DNA of 64,000 bases from Flavobacterium sp. SUN052 (GTDB lineage: Bacteria; Bacteroidota; Bacteroidia; Flavobacteriales; Flavobacteriaceae). Each line of letters starts with the position of its first letter. The stretch's first letter is position 1. The notes beneath the pieces were generated by a model. It did no database searches and was not told where the DNA came from. It was given only the letters and a program-made list of their open reading frames with translations. The stretch lies in NCBI RefSeq assembly GCF_028867935.1, contig NZ_JAPQNS010000015.1, positions 1 to 64,000 of the forward strand. The letters run 5' to 3'. Made by a program: the position numbers and the translations under genes. This document shows positions 17,010 through 26,059 of this stretch, one piece after another.

Positions 17010-18605
17010 ATGATTCATTCCATATCGCTTTCGCTCACGCCTGAGCAGGCGTTCGACGACGCGTCTTTTCGCGCCGAAGCGCTCCAATCCCTTCGTCTTT
17101 TCGATACTCCCGATAATATTGTTCGAAAAAAACGCCAGTCTATCGACGCTCGCGGCCGACAGGTACGGGTTCATGTTGACGCGGACGTGTTCGTAAAAGA
17201 GGAGCCGACTCCACTCATCAACAACGGTTTGCAGTATCCCGACGTGAGCCATGCCCCGCAGGCCATTGTGGTAGGCGCAGGGCCAGCCGGTCTGTTTGCT
17301 GCCCTACGATTGATCGAGTTAGGTATCAAACCCATTGTGCTGGAGCGAGGCAGTGACGTTCGCGCCCGCCGTCGCGACTTGGCTGCTATCAACAAAGATC
17401 ATATTGTGAACCCTGAATCGAATTATTGTTTTGGGGAGGGCGGTGCCGGTACGTATTCAGATGGAAAACTGTATACCCGCTCTACCAAGCGGGGCGATGT
17501 ACGCCGGATTCTGGAAATACTGGTTGCTCACGGGGCAACGGACCAGATTCTGGTGGATGCTCACCCGCACATTGGTACTAACAAATTGCCAGACGTGGTA
17601 GTGGCTCTTCGCCAAAGCATTTTGGAGGCAGGCGGTAAAGTACATTTCGACACGAAAGTGGTCGATCTGATTTTAAACGAGGATGAAATGCGGGGTGTAG
17701 TGACTCAAGATGGTCGTGAGTTTATTGGTCTGGGGGTTATTCTGGCAACTGGCCACTCGGCCCGCGATATATTTCACCTGCTGCACCGTCGTGATATCCT
17801 GATCGAAGCCAAACCATTTGCAATGGGCGTTCGGATCGAGCATCAACAGTCTCTTATTGATAACCTGCAATACCACCTACCATCCAAAACGGCCGGCCGT
17901 GGCGATTACTTACCGGCAGCATCCTACAGCTTGGTCACACAAACCAAGTTTGGGGGTGTTGAACGGGGCGTTTTCTCTTTTTGTATGTGTCCCGGCGGGT
18001 TCATTGTACCCTCTGCCACCGCTCCTGGTGAGTTGGTTGTGAACGGTATGTCGCCTTCACGTCGGGATTCTAAATATGCCAATTCGGGTGTGGTGGTGGC
18101 TATCACCGATGCAGATTTAGCCCCTTACGCCGTTCATGGGCCACTGGCTGGGTTGGCCCTGCAACAGGCGGTTGAGCAACGGGCTTGTCTGATGGCGAGC
18201 GCGGGCAACCCGACTCTGTCACAAACAGCTCCTGCCCAGCGCGTAGCCGACTTTGTGAATGGCAAGCTTTCTCCTAACTTGTTGCCAACGTCTTACCAAC
18301 CCGGTTTGCTTTCCGCCAATATGGACGATGTGCTGCCTGCCCACATTGCCCAACCACTGCGGGCAGGTCTTCGCGATTTTGGCCGCAAAATGAACGGATA
18401 CCTTTCCAACGAGGGACAATTGATCGGCATCGAAAGCCGAACCTCTTCACCCGTGCGCATTCCCCGTGACCGCCAAACCTGCGAACACGTAGAAACCAGG
18501 CGCCTGTTTCCCTGTGGCGAAGGCGCTGGCTACGCTGGGGGCATTGTGTCGGCAGCTATGGATGGCGAACGTTGCGCCGAAGAACTGGTTAAGCAATATC
18601 GGTAA
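17010..18605 (+). CDS. FAD-dependent oxidoreductase (COG2509-like)
   Basis: The protein has 531 residues. An N-terminal domain of about 80 residues precedes a dinucleotide-binding motif VVGAGPAGLFAALRLIELG at about 87-105. Further family marks are FGEGGAGTYSDGKLYTR, VILATGHSARDIF, and a C-terminal FPCGEGAGYAGGIVSAAMDG, where the last glycine-rich stretch contacts FAD. The family is widespread and called FAD-dependent dehydrogenase without a known substrate. It stands alone on the plus strand, converging on the LRR gene. Confidence 0.88.
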   Translation: MIHSISLSLTPEQAFDDASFRAEALQSLRLFDTPDNIVRKKRQSIDARGRQVRVHVDADVFVKEEPTPLINNGLQYPDVSHAPQAIVVGAGPAGLFAALRLIELGIKPIVLERGSDVRARRRDLAAINKDHIVNPESNYCFGEGGAGTYSDGKLYTRSTKRGDVRRILEILVAHGATDQILVDAHPHIGTNKLPDVVVALRQSILEAGGKVHFDTKVVDLILNEDEMRGVVTQDGREFIGLGVILATGHSARDIFHLLHRRDILIEAKPFAMGVRIEHQQSLIDNLQYHLPSKTAGRGDYLPAASYSLVTQTKFGGVERGVFSFCMCPGGFIVPSATAPGELVVNGMSPSRRDSKYANSGVVVAITDADLAPYAVHGPLAGLALQQAVEQRACLMASAGNPTLSQTAPAQRVADFVNGKLSPNLLPTSYQPGLLSANMDDVLPAHIAQPLRAGLRDFGRKMNGYLSNEGQLIGIESRTSSPVRIPRDRQTCEHVETRRLFPCGEGAGYAGGIVSAAMDGERCAEELVKQYR

Positions 18606-18626
18606 TTGGGTAATTACCCAATTGCC
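18601..18626. repeat. 26-base near-perfect palindrome at convergent gene ends
   Basis: The sequence overlaps the stop codon of the FAD gene and is self-complementary at 24 of 26 positions, with TTGGGTAATTACCCAA (18606-18621) perfect. A further ATTACCCAA copy follows at about 18638-18646. It lies between convergent genes, so it may act as a two-way terminator although there is no T-run. Confidence 0.75.
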
Positions 18627-18649
18627 TAGTTACCCCGATTACCCAACCC

Positions 18650-20041
18650 TTAGTGGAACACCTCTGTTTTTCGGGCTTCCAGTTGCTGAATCGTTTGGGT
18701 AAATGATCCCACGCGGCCTTGCCCGGCAGTAATCGGGTTGTTGCGGAGGTATAGCTTTTTGAGGTTGCTCAGGTTTAGCAAACCCGGCGACAACTCCTGT
18801 AAATTGTTACTGTTGAGATCGAGTTCTTCAAGCGTTACGAGCCGATCGAGCACAAGCGGTGTGGTGCTGAAAAAGTTGTAGCCAAGATCAAGTAAACGTA
18901 GGCTTCGGAATCGATCGAAGCGGTCGGGCAGGGTGCCAATTTCATTGTGGTGGGCATATAAAACCTGTAACCGCTTGAGCTTTGCCAATTGCTCAGGCAA
19001 CTGTTTCAGTTTGTTGTGAGAAATTGCTAACTGCTCCAATCGTCGGAGCCGACTCAGGCGGGCGGGTAACTCCGTAATGTTGTTGTAGTACAAATCGAGT
19101 ACTTTAAGCCGTCGTAGTTTAACCACCGAAGGTGGGCAGGCGGCCAGTTCAGCATTGTAGATATTGAGATCGGTTAACCGGCGCAGCCCCCGAAAATCAG
19201 CAGTTTTCAGGGTGTTGTTCCCTAACCACAAACTTTCGAGCCGCCGGTTTTGGCGGACACTTGCCGGTAGTACCGTCAGTTCGTTTCCCTGAATATTCAA
19301 GGCTTTGAGGTGTTTGTTCGATGCGAAAAACACGCTGTCGTTGGTCAGAATGTTATAGAGCAAACTGAGTCGTTCAAGTTTTGGCAGGTCGGCAGTCAGG
19401 CGGGCGGGCAGGGTTTTAATACTGTTTTTAGACAAATCGAGCTCAACCAGATTGGGAAACCGATAGACCACTTCGGGCACTGATTTCAAGTCCAGCTGAT
19501 TGAAATACAAAATCTTGACGGTATCTGGTCGGGCTGTTTTCTGAGCGGCTTCAAGCGTGCTGATGGAACCGGGTTTCGAGCGTACTGACCGTTTTTCGGT
19601 GGCACCTCCAAAGTAGGAGTAAATGTTCCGGAATCGAACGTTGGCCGTCACTGCTTCCTTTTTGGTGTTGTAAAAACTGTCTAACAACCGAAGCACAGCC
19701 TGCCTGGTCGAATCCGGTGATTCACCGAGCCATCCTACCAGTACATAAGCGGCCTGGCCGGTTGGTTCAACATATTCCCGTAGTAGAAACCCCACTTTGT
19801 GTTTTCCCAAATCACTCTGTTTGTAAAATGTCTGAAACTGCTTTTGAATCTTGTTTTTTACATCCTGTAATTCTCGGGGGCGACTCGAAAACAGGCGCTC
19901 CAAAGCTGGATATTGTCTATCTAAAACCTTGATTTTCAAATCATATCTGCTCGTATCGGCTATGTCGATTACTTTAGTCTGAGCATTTGTGCTTTGCCAA
20001 AAAGTAGTGATACTAACTATCAAAAAGAGGTAGATTTTCAT
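18650..20041 (-). CDS. Secreted leucine-rich repeat protein
   Basis: The protein has 463 residues. A signal peptide (MKIYLFLIVSITTFWQSTNAQ) is followed by about 170 residues without clear homology and then about ten LRRs from residue 180 to the end. The repeats follow LxxLxLxxNxLxxLP, for example LPKLERLSLLYNIL, LKALNIQGNELTVLP and LEQLAISHNKLKQLP. LRR proteins bind other proteins; a periplasmic or surface location is inferred from the signal peptide. There is no T9SS C-terminal domain. It is divergent from the MazG-like gene. Confidence 0.88.
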   Translation of the reverse strand: MKIYLFLIVSITTFWQSTNAQTKVIDIADTSRYDLKIKVLDRQYPALERLFSSRPRELQDVKNKIQKQFQTFYKQSDLGKHKVGFLLREYVEPTGQAAYVLVGWLGESPDSTRQAVLRLLDSFYNTKKEAVTANVRFRNIYSYFGGATEKRSVRSKPGSISTLEAAQKTARPDTVKILYFNQLDLKSVPEVVYRFPNLVELDLSKNSIKTLPARLTADLPKLERLSLLYNILTNDSVFFASNKHLKALNIQGNELTVLPASVRQNRRLESLWLGNNTLKTADFRGLRRLTDLNIYNAELAACPPSVVKLRRLKVLDLYYNNITELPARLSRLRRLEQLAISHNKLKQLPEQLAKLKRLQVLYAHHNEIGTLPDRFDRFRSLRLLDLGYNFFSTTPLVLDRLVTLEELDLNSNNLQELSPGLLNLSNLKKLYLRNNPITAGQGRVGSFTQTIQQLEARKTEVFH

Positions 20042-20107
20042 AGCTCAACGAGGTTTGCAGGAGAACAACGACAAATATAGTTGAATTGTTTTCCTAACTT
20101 GCTACTC

Positions 20108-20605
20108 ATGACTACTTTACTTATGCAATCCCCCGACTCCCTGAATGCGGTGGCTGAGTTCCACCATACATTTCATGCTCCCGTGCTGGACACCCCCCAA
20201 ATACCGGCCGAAAATCGTTGCCAGTTACGCGTTTCATTACTAGCCGAAGAATTAGACGAATTTCGTGAAGCCATTGCCGAGGGTGATCTGGTAGCCGTAG
20301 CCGATGCACTTTGTGATCTCCAATACGTGCTGTCGGGAGCAGTGCTGGAATTTGGTTTGGGCAATCAATTTAAGGCGCTATTTGATGAGGTACAACGCTC
20401 CAATATGAGTAAGGCCTGCTTAACTGTTGCCGAAGCTGAGGAAACCGTAACTCATTACCAGGCCAAAGGCACGCCCTGTCATTACATCGAGTCCGACGGA
20501 AAATACCTTGTCTTCCGCGATGCCGACCGTAAAACCCTCAAAAGCGTCAATTACTCGCCAGCCAATCTGGCTGAACTTCTTGACGGCAAAGACGCAACGA
20601 TTTAA
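20108..20605 (+). CDS. MazG-like nucleotide pyrophosphohydrolase family protein
   Basis: From the ATG at 20108 the protein has 165 residues; ATGs at 20081 and 20123 are alternatives. The all-alpha pyrophosphohydrolase pattern is seen in FHHTFHAPVLDTP, LLAEELDEFREAI (metal-binding ExxE motif) and DALCDLQYVLSGAVLEFG (ExxD-type second half). Such proteins hydrolyse nucleoside triphosphates to monophosphates, often as housecleaning enzymes. A C-terminal segment (GTPCHYIESDGKYLVFR) is shared with the Bacteroidota members I recall. Substrate unknown. Confidence 0.78.
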   Translation: MTTLLMQSPDSLNAVAEFHHTFHAPVLDTPQIPAENRCQLRVSLLAEELDEFREAIAEGDLVAVADALCDLQYVLSGAVLEFGLGNQFKALFDEVQRSNMSKACLTVAEAEETVTHYQAKGTPCHYIESDGKYLVFRDADRKTLKSVNYSPANLAELLDGKDATI

Positions 20606-20673
20606 CGCGAAGGCGCCAAGATGTCAAACTAGCTTCGCGCTCTTTGCGCTAGCTTTTGCGCCTTTGCGGTAAA
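20601..20673. repeat. Imperfect hairpin between the MazG-like gene and pepT
   Basis: Arms 20601-20616 and 20658-20673 pair with two mismatches; an inner CTAGC/GCTAG pair strengthens the structure. The words (TTTGCGCCTTTGCGG and relatives) are of a type I recall from intergenic DNA of many Bacteroidota. The left arm includes the upstream stop codon, and the right arm ends 15 bp before the pepT start. Confidence 0.7.
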
Positions 20674-20688
20674 CCAATCCAATAAACC

Positions 20689-21921
20689 ATGACTATTCTC
20701 GACCGCTTCATCCGCTACGTTCAGATTGATACCCAATCGGACCCACAATCGCCCACCAACCCCAGCACCGAAAAGCAGAAAGATCTCAGCCGGGTGCTGG
20801 TTCAGGAACTCCTCGACATGGGCATCGCCGATGCTGAACTCGACGAGTGGGGCTACGTGTATGCCACCATCCCGGCCAACTCAACCAAGCCCAATATTCC
20901 GGTTATCTGCTTTTGCTCGCACGTAGACACTTCTCCCGACGTGACGGGAGCCAACGTAAAGCCAATCATCCACGCTAACTACGATGGTAGCGACCTGGTT
21001 TTACCGGACGACAACACCCAAATCATTCGTGTGGCCGACCACCCTGATCTGGCCGGGCAACTGGGCAACGACATCATCACAGCCAGTGGAACCACACTAC
21101 TGGGAGCTGACAATAAAGCGGGTCTTGCCGCTATTATGACGGCGACTGATTATCTCGTGAACCACCCGGAGATTCCTCACGGAAAGATTCGATTGCTGTT
21201 TACGCCCGATGAAGAAGTGGGACGTGGCACCGAAAAAGTAAATATTCAGAAGTTGGGAGCCGATTTTGGCTACACCATTGATGGAGAGTCGCGGGGAACT
21301 CTGGAAGATGAAACGTTCTCAGCCGACGCTGTTAAAATTACAATTCAGGGCGTTAGCACACACCCCGGCTTTGCAAAAGGCAAGCTGGAAAACGCGTTAA
21401 AAATTGCCGCCGATCTGCTGGCGGCTCTTCCCAAAGACACTCTTTCGCCCGAGACAACCGAGGTGAAAGAAGGCTTTATTCACCCCGGCCATCTAGATGG
21501 AAACCAAGATCAGGCAACGCTCAGTTTTATTATCCGCGACTTCGCCGTGGCAGGTTTGCACGAGAAAGAGCAGTACCTCCAAACGTTGCTGAACGACGTT
21601 TTAAAGCAGTATCCAAATTCAACAGGGACATTGGTCGTAACGGAACAATACCGCAACATGAAAGAAGTGTTAGACGATTATCCTGCCGTGGTTGAGAACG
21701 CCCTGGAAGCTATTCGCCGAGCGGGCATCTCACCCGAACGCCGGAGCATCCGGGGTGGCACTGATGGCTCTCGCTTATCGTTTATGGGTCTTCCTTGCCC
21801 TAATATCTTCGCGGGCGAACACGCCTTCCACTCCCGACTAGAGTGGGTATCAGTGCAGGACATGGAAAAAGCCGCTGAAGTGATTTTGAACGTGGCGAAG
21901 GTTTGGGAAGAACGGGCGTAA
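20689..21921 (+). CDS. pepT: Peptidase T (tripeptide aminopeptidase)
   Basis: The protein has 410 residues, the family's usual length. It starts LDRFIRYVQIDTQSDP, and has the zinc-site motifs FCSHVDTSPDVTG, LLGADNKAGLAAI, LLFTPDEEVGRGTEK and YTIDGE, and the late RRAGISPERRSIRGGTDGSRL and EHAFHSRLEWV. It is a dinuclear zinc M20 metallopeptidase removing the N-terminal residue of tripeptides in the cytoplasm. Transcribed alone or with the upstream MazG-like gene, 83 bp away across a hairpin. Confidence 0.95.
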   Translation: MTILDRFIRYVQIDTQSDPQSPTNPSTEKQKDLSRVLVQELLDMGIADAELDEWGYVYATIPANSTKPNIPVICFCSHVDTSPDVTGANVKPIIHANYDGSDLVLPDDNTQIIRVADHPDLAGQLGNDIITASGTTLLGADNKAGLAAIMTATDYLVNHPEIPHGKIRLLFTPDEEVGRGTEKVNIQKLGADFGYTIDGESRGTLEDETFSADAVKITIQGVSTHPGFAKGKLENALKIAADLLAALPKDTLSPETTEVKEGFIHPGHLDGNQDQATLSFIIRDFAVAGLHEKEQYLQTLLNDVLKQYPNSTGTLVVTEQYRNMKEVLDDYPAVVENALEAIRRAGISPERRSIRGGTDGSRLSFMGLPCPNIFAGEHAFHSRLEWVSVQDMEKAAEVILNVAKVWEERA

Positions 21922-21931
21922 AAGATTTACC

Positions 21932-21980
21932 AATAATTCATGTATATTTAGCGAGATATAATAAATATACATGAATTATT
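21932..21980. repeat. 19-bp perfect AT-rich inverted repeat before the DUF4143 ATPase
   Basis: Arms 21932-21950 and 21962-21980 are exact reverse complements with an 11-base loop. The repeat begins 11 bp after the pepT stop and ends three bases before the ATG at 21984. It is much richer in A+T than the flanking genes. In RNA the hairpin would cover the ribosome-binding region; as DNA it is a large operator-like palindrome. Confidence 0.85.
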
Positions 21981-21983
21981 TCA

Positions 21984-23168
21984 ATGATTAAACGGCTAAT
22001 AGAGGAATACCTGATTGATTTAATCGGCTACTTCCCGGCTATAGTGCTGGTTGGCCCCCGACAGGTTGGCAAAACGACACTGGTTAAAAAGTTACTAGCC
22101 GAATTGCCGAAAGCCTCCATTTATCTGGACCTGGAAATCCCTTCCCAACTGGCCCGGCTCGAACTTGATCGGGAAATCTATTTAACCACCCGGCAGGAAC
22201 AAACCGTTGTACTGGACGAGGTACAGCAACTTCCTGATTTGTTTCCTCTGCTTCGTGGCCTAATTGACCAGCATAGAGTTGCGGGTCGATTTATTTTGCT
22301 TGGTTCTGCCTCTCCCGACTTGTTGCGCAATACGTCGGAGTCACTTGCCGGGCGCGTCGTTTATATTGAGATGCACCCTTTATTGTTGGAGGAGCTAATC
22401 CAACCTGCCGATTATCGCGTTCATTGGCTGCGGGGGGGGTACCCTGATGCTTATTTAGCTCCGTCCACCAAGCGGCTCCGCGAGTGGTTTGAATCATTCG
22501 TTGGCACTTATTTACAACGTGATTTGCCCCGTTTAGGGCTGCCCGCTTCTCCCGACCTGGTTCGCCGGTTACTAACCATGCTGGCCAATCAACAGGGGGG
22601 CTTAGTAAACTATTCCAGTATTGCCAACGGACTGGATATTGCTGTATCGACGGTACAACGGTACATTGATTTTTTGGAGCAAGCATTTCTGGTGCGCCGT
22701 TTACAACCCTATTTTGTCAACGTTGGAAAAAGGCTCACTAAATCGCCCAAAGTATATGTGCGAGATTCGGGTGTGGTTCATCATTTACTGAGGCTCTACG
22801 ACGAAGACGCGCTAATGAGCCATCCTGTAGTTGGCGGCTCTTGGGAAGGCTATGTGATTCAGCAGATTATCGCTGTTCTTAGCCCGGATACAACACCATA
22901 CTTTTATCGAACTCAACAAGGTTCCGAATTAGATTTAGTGTTGGAGCAAGGGGGACAGATCAAATTGGCCATTGAAATTAAACTGTCAAACAATCCAACA
23001 TTAAGTAAAGGGAATACAGTGGCTTTACAGGATCTAAATAGCCCGCCCTTTCTAGTCGTAACTCCTGGCGCGCAAGATGATTTGCTCCGTCCAAATGCCT
23101 GGCTCTGCAACGTGGCAACCTTACCAGATCATTTGAGAAAAGCGGGTGTTTACTTAGAAAACACCTAA
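21984..23168 (+). CDS. AAA-type ATP-binding protein with DUF4143 domain
   Basis: The protein has 394 residues. A Walker A motif (GPRQVGKTTLVKKLL, about 25-39) and Walker B (TVVLDEVQQLPDLFPLL) define the AAA_14 domain. The middle has FVGTYLQRDLPRLGLPASPDLVRRLL, and the C-terminal DUF4143 domain has VYVRDSGVVHHLL and FYRTQQGSELDLVLE, the last resembling a PD-(D/E)xK nuclease-like core. The family is common, patchily distributed and of unknown function. Its stop overlaps the convergent patatin gene by four bases. Confidence 0.9.
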   Translation: MIKRLIEEYLIDLIGYFPAIVLVGPRQVGKTTLVKKLLAELPKASIYLDLEIPSQLARLELDREIYLTTRQEQTVVLDEVQQLPDLFPLLRGLIDQHRVAGRFILLGSASPDLLRNTSESLAGRVVYIEMHPLLLEELIQPADYRVHWLRGGYPDAYLAPSTKRLREWFESFVGTYLQRDLPRLGLPASPDLVRRLLTMLANQQGGLVNYSSIANGLDIAVSTVQRYIDFLEQAFLVRRLQPYFVNVGKRLTKSPKVYVRDSGVVHHLLRLYDEDALMSHPVVGGSWEGYVIQQIIAVLSPDTTPYFYRTQQGSELDLVLEQGGQIKLAIEIKLSNNPTLSKGNTVALQDLNSPPFLVVTPGAQDDLLRPNAWLCNVATLPDHLRKAGVYLENT

Positions 23169-24172
23169 CGGGCAAACCCTGCTACCGCCCGTTGGCCGCT
23201 TTCAAACAGTATCGTTTTATCAGTTTTACTCATGCGACGGACCCGGGGTGTAATTCCTTCAGTGCTGATGTAAATAGTCCGGGCTTGTTCCTCGGCCATT
23301 GGCCAACGTCGATTTAGATTCTCAATAATGTAATTGTAGAATGCTGATGTATAGTCGGTTAATGACTGTATTCGGTACGGGGCAATAGCAACACTGGTTT
23401 GAAATTGTTGCATTTGTTCCGGCCGTTCAAGTTTTAGGCCGAGCGTTTGGGGGTTGGCTTTACCATCCACGTCAAATAGATCGAGCGGGTAGTTTGCTGT
23501 AATACCCCCATCCACCAACACTTGATATAACTGATTCTTTTTCGGGTGATGCACTACATTGTTCTGCTCATCCAACAAAACGGCACCAAAATACAACGGC
23601 ACCGACATACTGATTCTAACGGCTGTGGCCAGCGCCATGTCAGGAGTTTGTTCGTACGAAAAAACAACAGTTCGTTGAGTGGTGAGGTTAGTGCCGGTCA
23701 CATATAGATCGCGAAGAGGCTGTTCCAAACGGAGTTGGTGCAGTTGGGCAAATGTTAAGCGGGCATTGCCAGTTTTTTGGGCAATTAATTCTTCTAGCCA
23801 CCGTTCGAATCGCTCACCCCGATACCAGCCGAACTGCCGGTTCATTCGTGTAAATCCGCCGATAAAAAACCACCGTCCATCGTTGAACTGACCAATATTA
23901 AGCTCGTCCAAAACCATTTTCATCTCGTCGGCAGAGAAGTTCAAAGCTACCAGCATGGCCGTTATCGCTCCCACTGAGGTTCCTCCTACCCGTTCAATTT
24001 TTTGCAACGTGCCCCGCTTTTCTAATGCAGCCAGCGCACCAGCATAAGCAATTCCACGAACGCCACCACCCTCAAAAACCAGATTTCTATAGTTGTTTAA
24101 CGTATCTGGTCGTGCCGAAAGAGACTGGATAGCTAGTAAAGTACCAATAAAGACGTAAGTAAATAGGCGCAT
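23165..24172 (-). CDS. Patatin-like phospholipase family protein
   Basis: The protein has 335 residues with a signal-peptide-like start (MRLFTYVFIGTLLAIQSLSAR). The patatin signatures are present: the oxyanion loop EGGGVRGIAYAG, the nucleophile motif GGTSVGAI (GxSxG) and the DGG motif VDGGITANYPLDLF, giving a Ser-Asp dyad. These enzymes hydrolyse acyl esters of lipids. The signal peptide suggests action in the periplasm or outer membrane. The 96-bp divergent spacer before the MBL gene is AT-rich. Confidence 0.88.
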   Translation of the reverse strand: MRLFTYVFIGTLLAIQSLSARPDTLNNYRNLVFEGGGVRGIAYAGALAALEKRGTLQKIERVGGTSVGAITAMLVALNFSADEMKMVLDELNIGQFNDGRWFFIGGFTRMNRQFGWYRGERFERWLEELIAQKTGNARLTFAQLHQLRLEQPLRDLYVTGTNLTTQRTVVFSYEQTPDMALATAVRISMSVPLYFGAVLLDEQNNVVHHPKKNQLYQVLVDGGITANYPLDLFDVDGKANPQTLGLKLERPEQMQQFQTSVAIAPYRIQSLTDYTSAFYNYIIENLNRRWPMAEEQARTIYISTEGITPRVRRMSKTDKTILFESGQRAVAGFAR

Positions 24173-24268
24173 AGTTCAGCTTGTATAGTCTACAAAATAG
24201 GTCGTTTTAGTTAATTTAATCAAACTTTGTGAATAGTAGGGTGTTGGGGTTTTATAAACGTCAACGTT

Positions 24269-25222
24269 ATGGAAACGCAACAACCCCAAACTACCACACG
24301 TGAGGCAACGCCTTACGACGTGACTTATGATGTGTTTGGCATTAAAACTCTGTTTGTCAATGTCTTTTTTATAGGCGAGCCCGGCGAGGGAAACCCCTGG
24401 GTGCTGGTCGATGCGGGACTTCCCGGCTATGCTAGTACAATCCGCGAGGAAGCAGAGAAACTATATGGCCCCACCGCCCGGCCACAGGCTATTGTGCTAA
24501 CTCACGGCCACGGCGACCATGTTGGTTCGCTCAAATCGTTGCTTGACGAATGGGGCGATGTGCCGGTATACGCGCATAAACTTGAGTTGCCATACATTAC
24601 CGGCAAGTCGAGCTACCCGCCACCAGACCCTGGTATTGGCGGAGGTGCTATGTCCTACCTATCGTGGGTATTTCCACTTGGCCCCATCGACGTAAGCAGC
24701 AATATCCGAACAATTGCTGATGATGGTCGGATTCCTGAACTTCCCGACTGGCGGGTTATTCATACACCCGGTCATGCGCCCGGGCATATCTCGCTGTTCC
24801 GTGATTCTGACCGGACGCTGATTGCGGGCGATGCGTTTATTACAACCAATCAAAACGCGATAACATCAGTAGCAACTCAAGCCCTGGAAGTGCAGGGGCC
24901 TCCTGCCTATTTCACCATCAATTGGGAACAGGCGGAGCATTCGGTTGACATTCTGGCCGGTCTCAACCCAATGGCCGCCGGAACTGGTCACGGCGTGTCG
25001 ATCCGGGGACTCGATCTTGCTCTTGAGTTGAGTCGGTTGGTACGTGATTTCCGGGAGCGGTCCATTCCATCGGAAGGGCGGTACGTAAAAGAACCGGCCG
25101 TTACCAATGAAGACGGCATTGTCTGGATGCCCGAACCTACTTCTTATAACGTAGCCCGCACCATTGGCTGGGGCTTGTTGGCTGGGATAGGGTTATACTG
25201 GCTTCTTAATCGCAAAAAGTAA
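24269..25222 (+). CDS. MBL-fold metallo-hydrolase
   Basis: The protein has 317 residues. The metal-binding motif LTHGHGDHVGS (HxHxDH) is at about 77-87, with further ligands at HTPGHAPGHISLF (His) and LIAGDAFITT (Asp). The last His is probably in GTGHGVSIRG. The family includes hydrolases of many kinds, and the substrate is not readable. The C-terminus has a single hydrophobic segment followed by a basic end (LLAGIGLYWLLNRKK), suggesting membrane anchoring with the catalytic domain in the cytoplasm. Confidence 0.88.
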   Translation: METQQPQTTTREATPYDVTYDVFGIKTLFVNVFFIGEPGEGNPWVLVDAGLPGYASTIREEAEKLYGPTARPQAIVLTHGHGDHVGSLKSLLDEWGDVPVYAHKLELPYITGKSSYPPPDPGIGGGAMSYLSWVFPLGPIDVSSNIRTIADDGRIPELPDWRVIHTPGHAPGHISLFRDSDRTLIAGDAFITTNQNAITSVATQALEVQGPPAYFTINWEQAEHSVDILAGLNPMAAGTGHGVSIRGLDLALELSRLVRDFRERSIPSEGRYVKEPAVTNEDGIVWMPEPTSYNVARTIGWGLLAGIGLYWLLNRKK

Positions 25223-25244
25223 GCGACAAAGAAAATTAGGCACG

Positions 25245-25286
25245 AAGGAAGTTCGGCTGGCCGTTCAGGGCAAGTCGAACTTCCTT
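25245..25286 (+). terminator. Possible terminator hairpin between convergent genes
   Basis: AAGGAAGTTCG (25245-25255) pairs perfectly with CGAACTTCCTT (25276-25286), followed by TT. The loop is 20 bases and the 3' arm lies in the end of the opposite-strand L,D-transpeptidase gene. It is well placed for the MBL gene. Confidence 0.5.
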
Positions 25287-26041
25287 TTCTGCTGTTCATA
25301 TTCGCTAGCTGGCATTTGCACTAAAAGGGGCTTTTTGCTGACATCGAGCAGACGAAACAGCTGAAGCAAATTAACCTCACTCATGGCGGTGCAGCCAGCA
25401 GTACCCGTCTGGCTATTGCGCCAGAGGTGAATAAAAATGCAGCTACCGTCACCAGGTTGCGCTTTGGGGTAATTATATTCCACAACAAATCCGTAGTCAT
25501 AATCAGGAATCAGCATGCGCTCTGCCGAATTCCAGTTTGCCTTGAGTGTGTCGGTACTCACAAGCTGGTTGTACTGGGGAGAATTGATATCATCAACACA
25601 AAACGTGTTCTTGTTAGCCTGAATGTAAGGCATCTTCAGCCCACTAACAGCTTGGGCGGGTCGGCTCCCAAAGGCGGTGCCAATCCGAAAAATACCGGCT
25701 GGTGATTTTCCGTCACCTTCGTGCTTACGGGGACCTTGTAGGTCAGCCGACTCGTACAGACCCGCACCCCAGGCCAGCCCTTTCCGCCCAACTGTAACGG
25801 CAAATGCTGGTAGTTTTTGCTGCCAGCGATTCGTTGTCGGGTCTAATTCGTAATAGCTGAGTTGCCCTTGATCAGTCTCGAAGTCAGTGGTCTTCACCAC
25901 AACCAGTTGTTGCGTACCAAGTTGCTTGAAACGATCGACAGATTGAGCATTTACAAGCTGAGCAACGCTTAGGAGGCAGCAGATAAAAGCAAAACTGCAA
26001 AATGAAAGGCGGGTATAGCTCATCTTGTAAACATAACTCAT
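25265..26041 (-). CDS. L,D-transpeptidase (YkuD) family protein, secreted
   Basis: From the ATG at 26041 the protein has 258 residues; a TTG at 26059 and an ATG at 26023 are alternatives. A signal peptide (LSFCSFAFICCLLSVAQLVNA) is present. The catalytic pattern is IHLWRNSQTGTAGCTAMSE, with a His, a Ser/Thr-Ala-Gly-Cys and a spacing like the family's HGxxx...SxGC. It may form L,D-crosslinks in peptidoglycan or attach proteins; this subfamily is poorly characterised. It is last in the Dph6-CWC operon. Confidence 0.78.
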   Translation of the reverse strand: MSYVYKMSYTRLSFCSFAFICCLLSVAQLVNAQSVDRFKQLGTQQLVVVKTTDFETDQGQLSYYELDPTTNRWQQKLPAFAVTVGRKGLAWGAGLYESADLQGPRKHEGDGKSPAGIFRIGTAFGSRPAQAVSGLKMPYIQANKNTFCVDDINSPQYNQLVSTDTLKANWNSAERMLIPDYDYGFVVEYNYPKAQPGDGSCIFIHLWRNSQTGTAGCTAMSEVNLLQLFRLLDVSKKPLLVQMPASEYEQQKRKFDLP

Positions 26042-26059
26042 TACGGGTTGCAGAGACAA

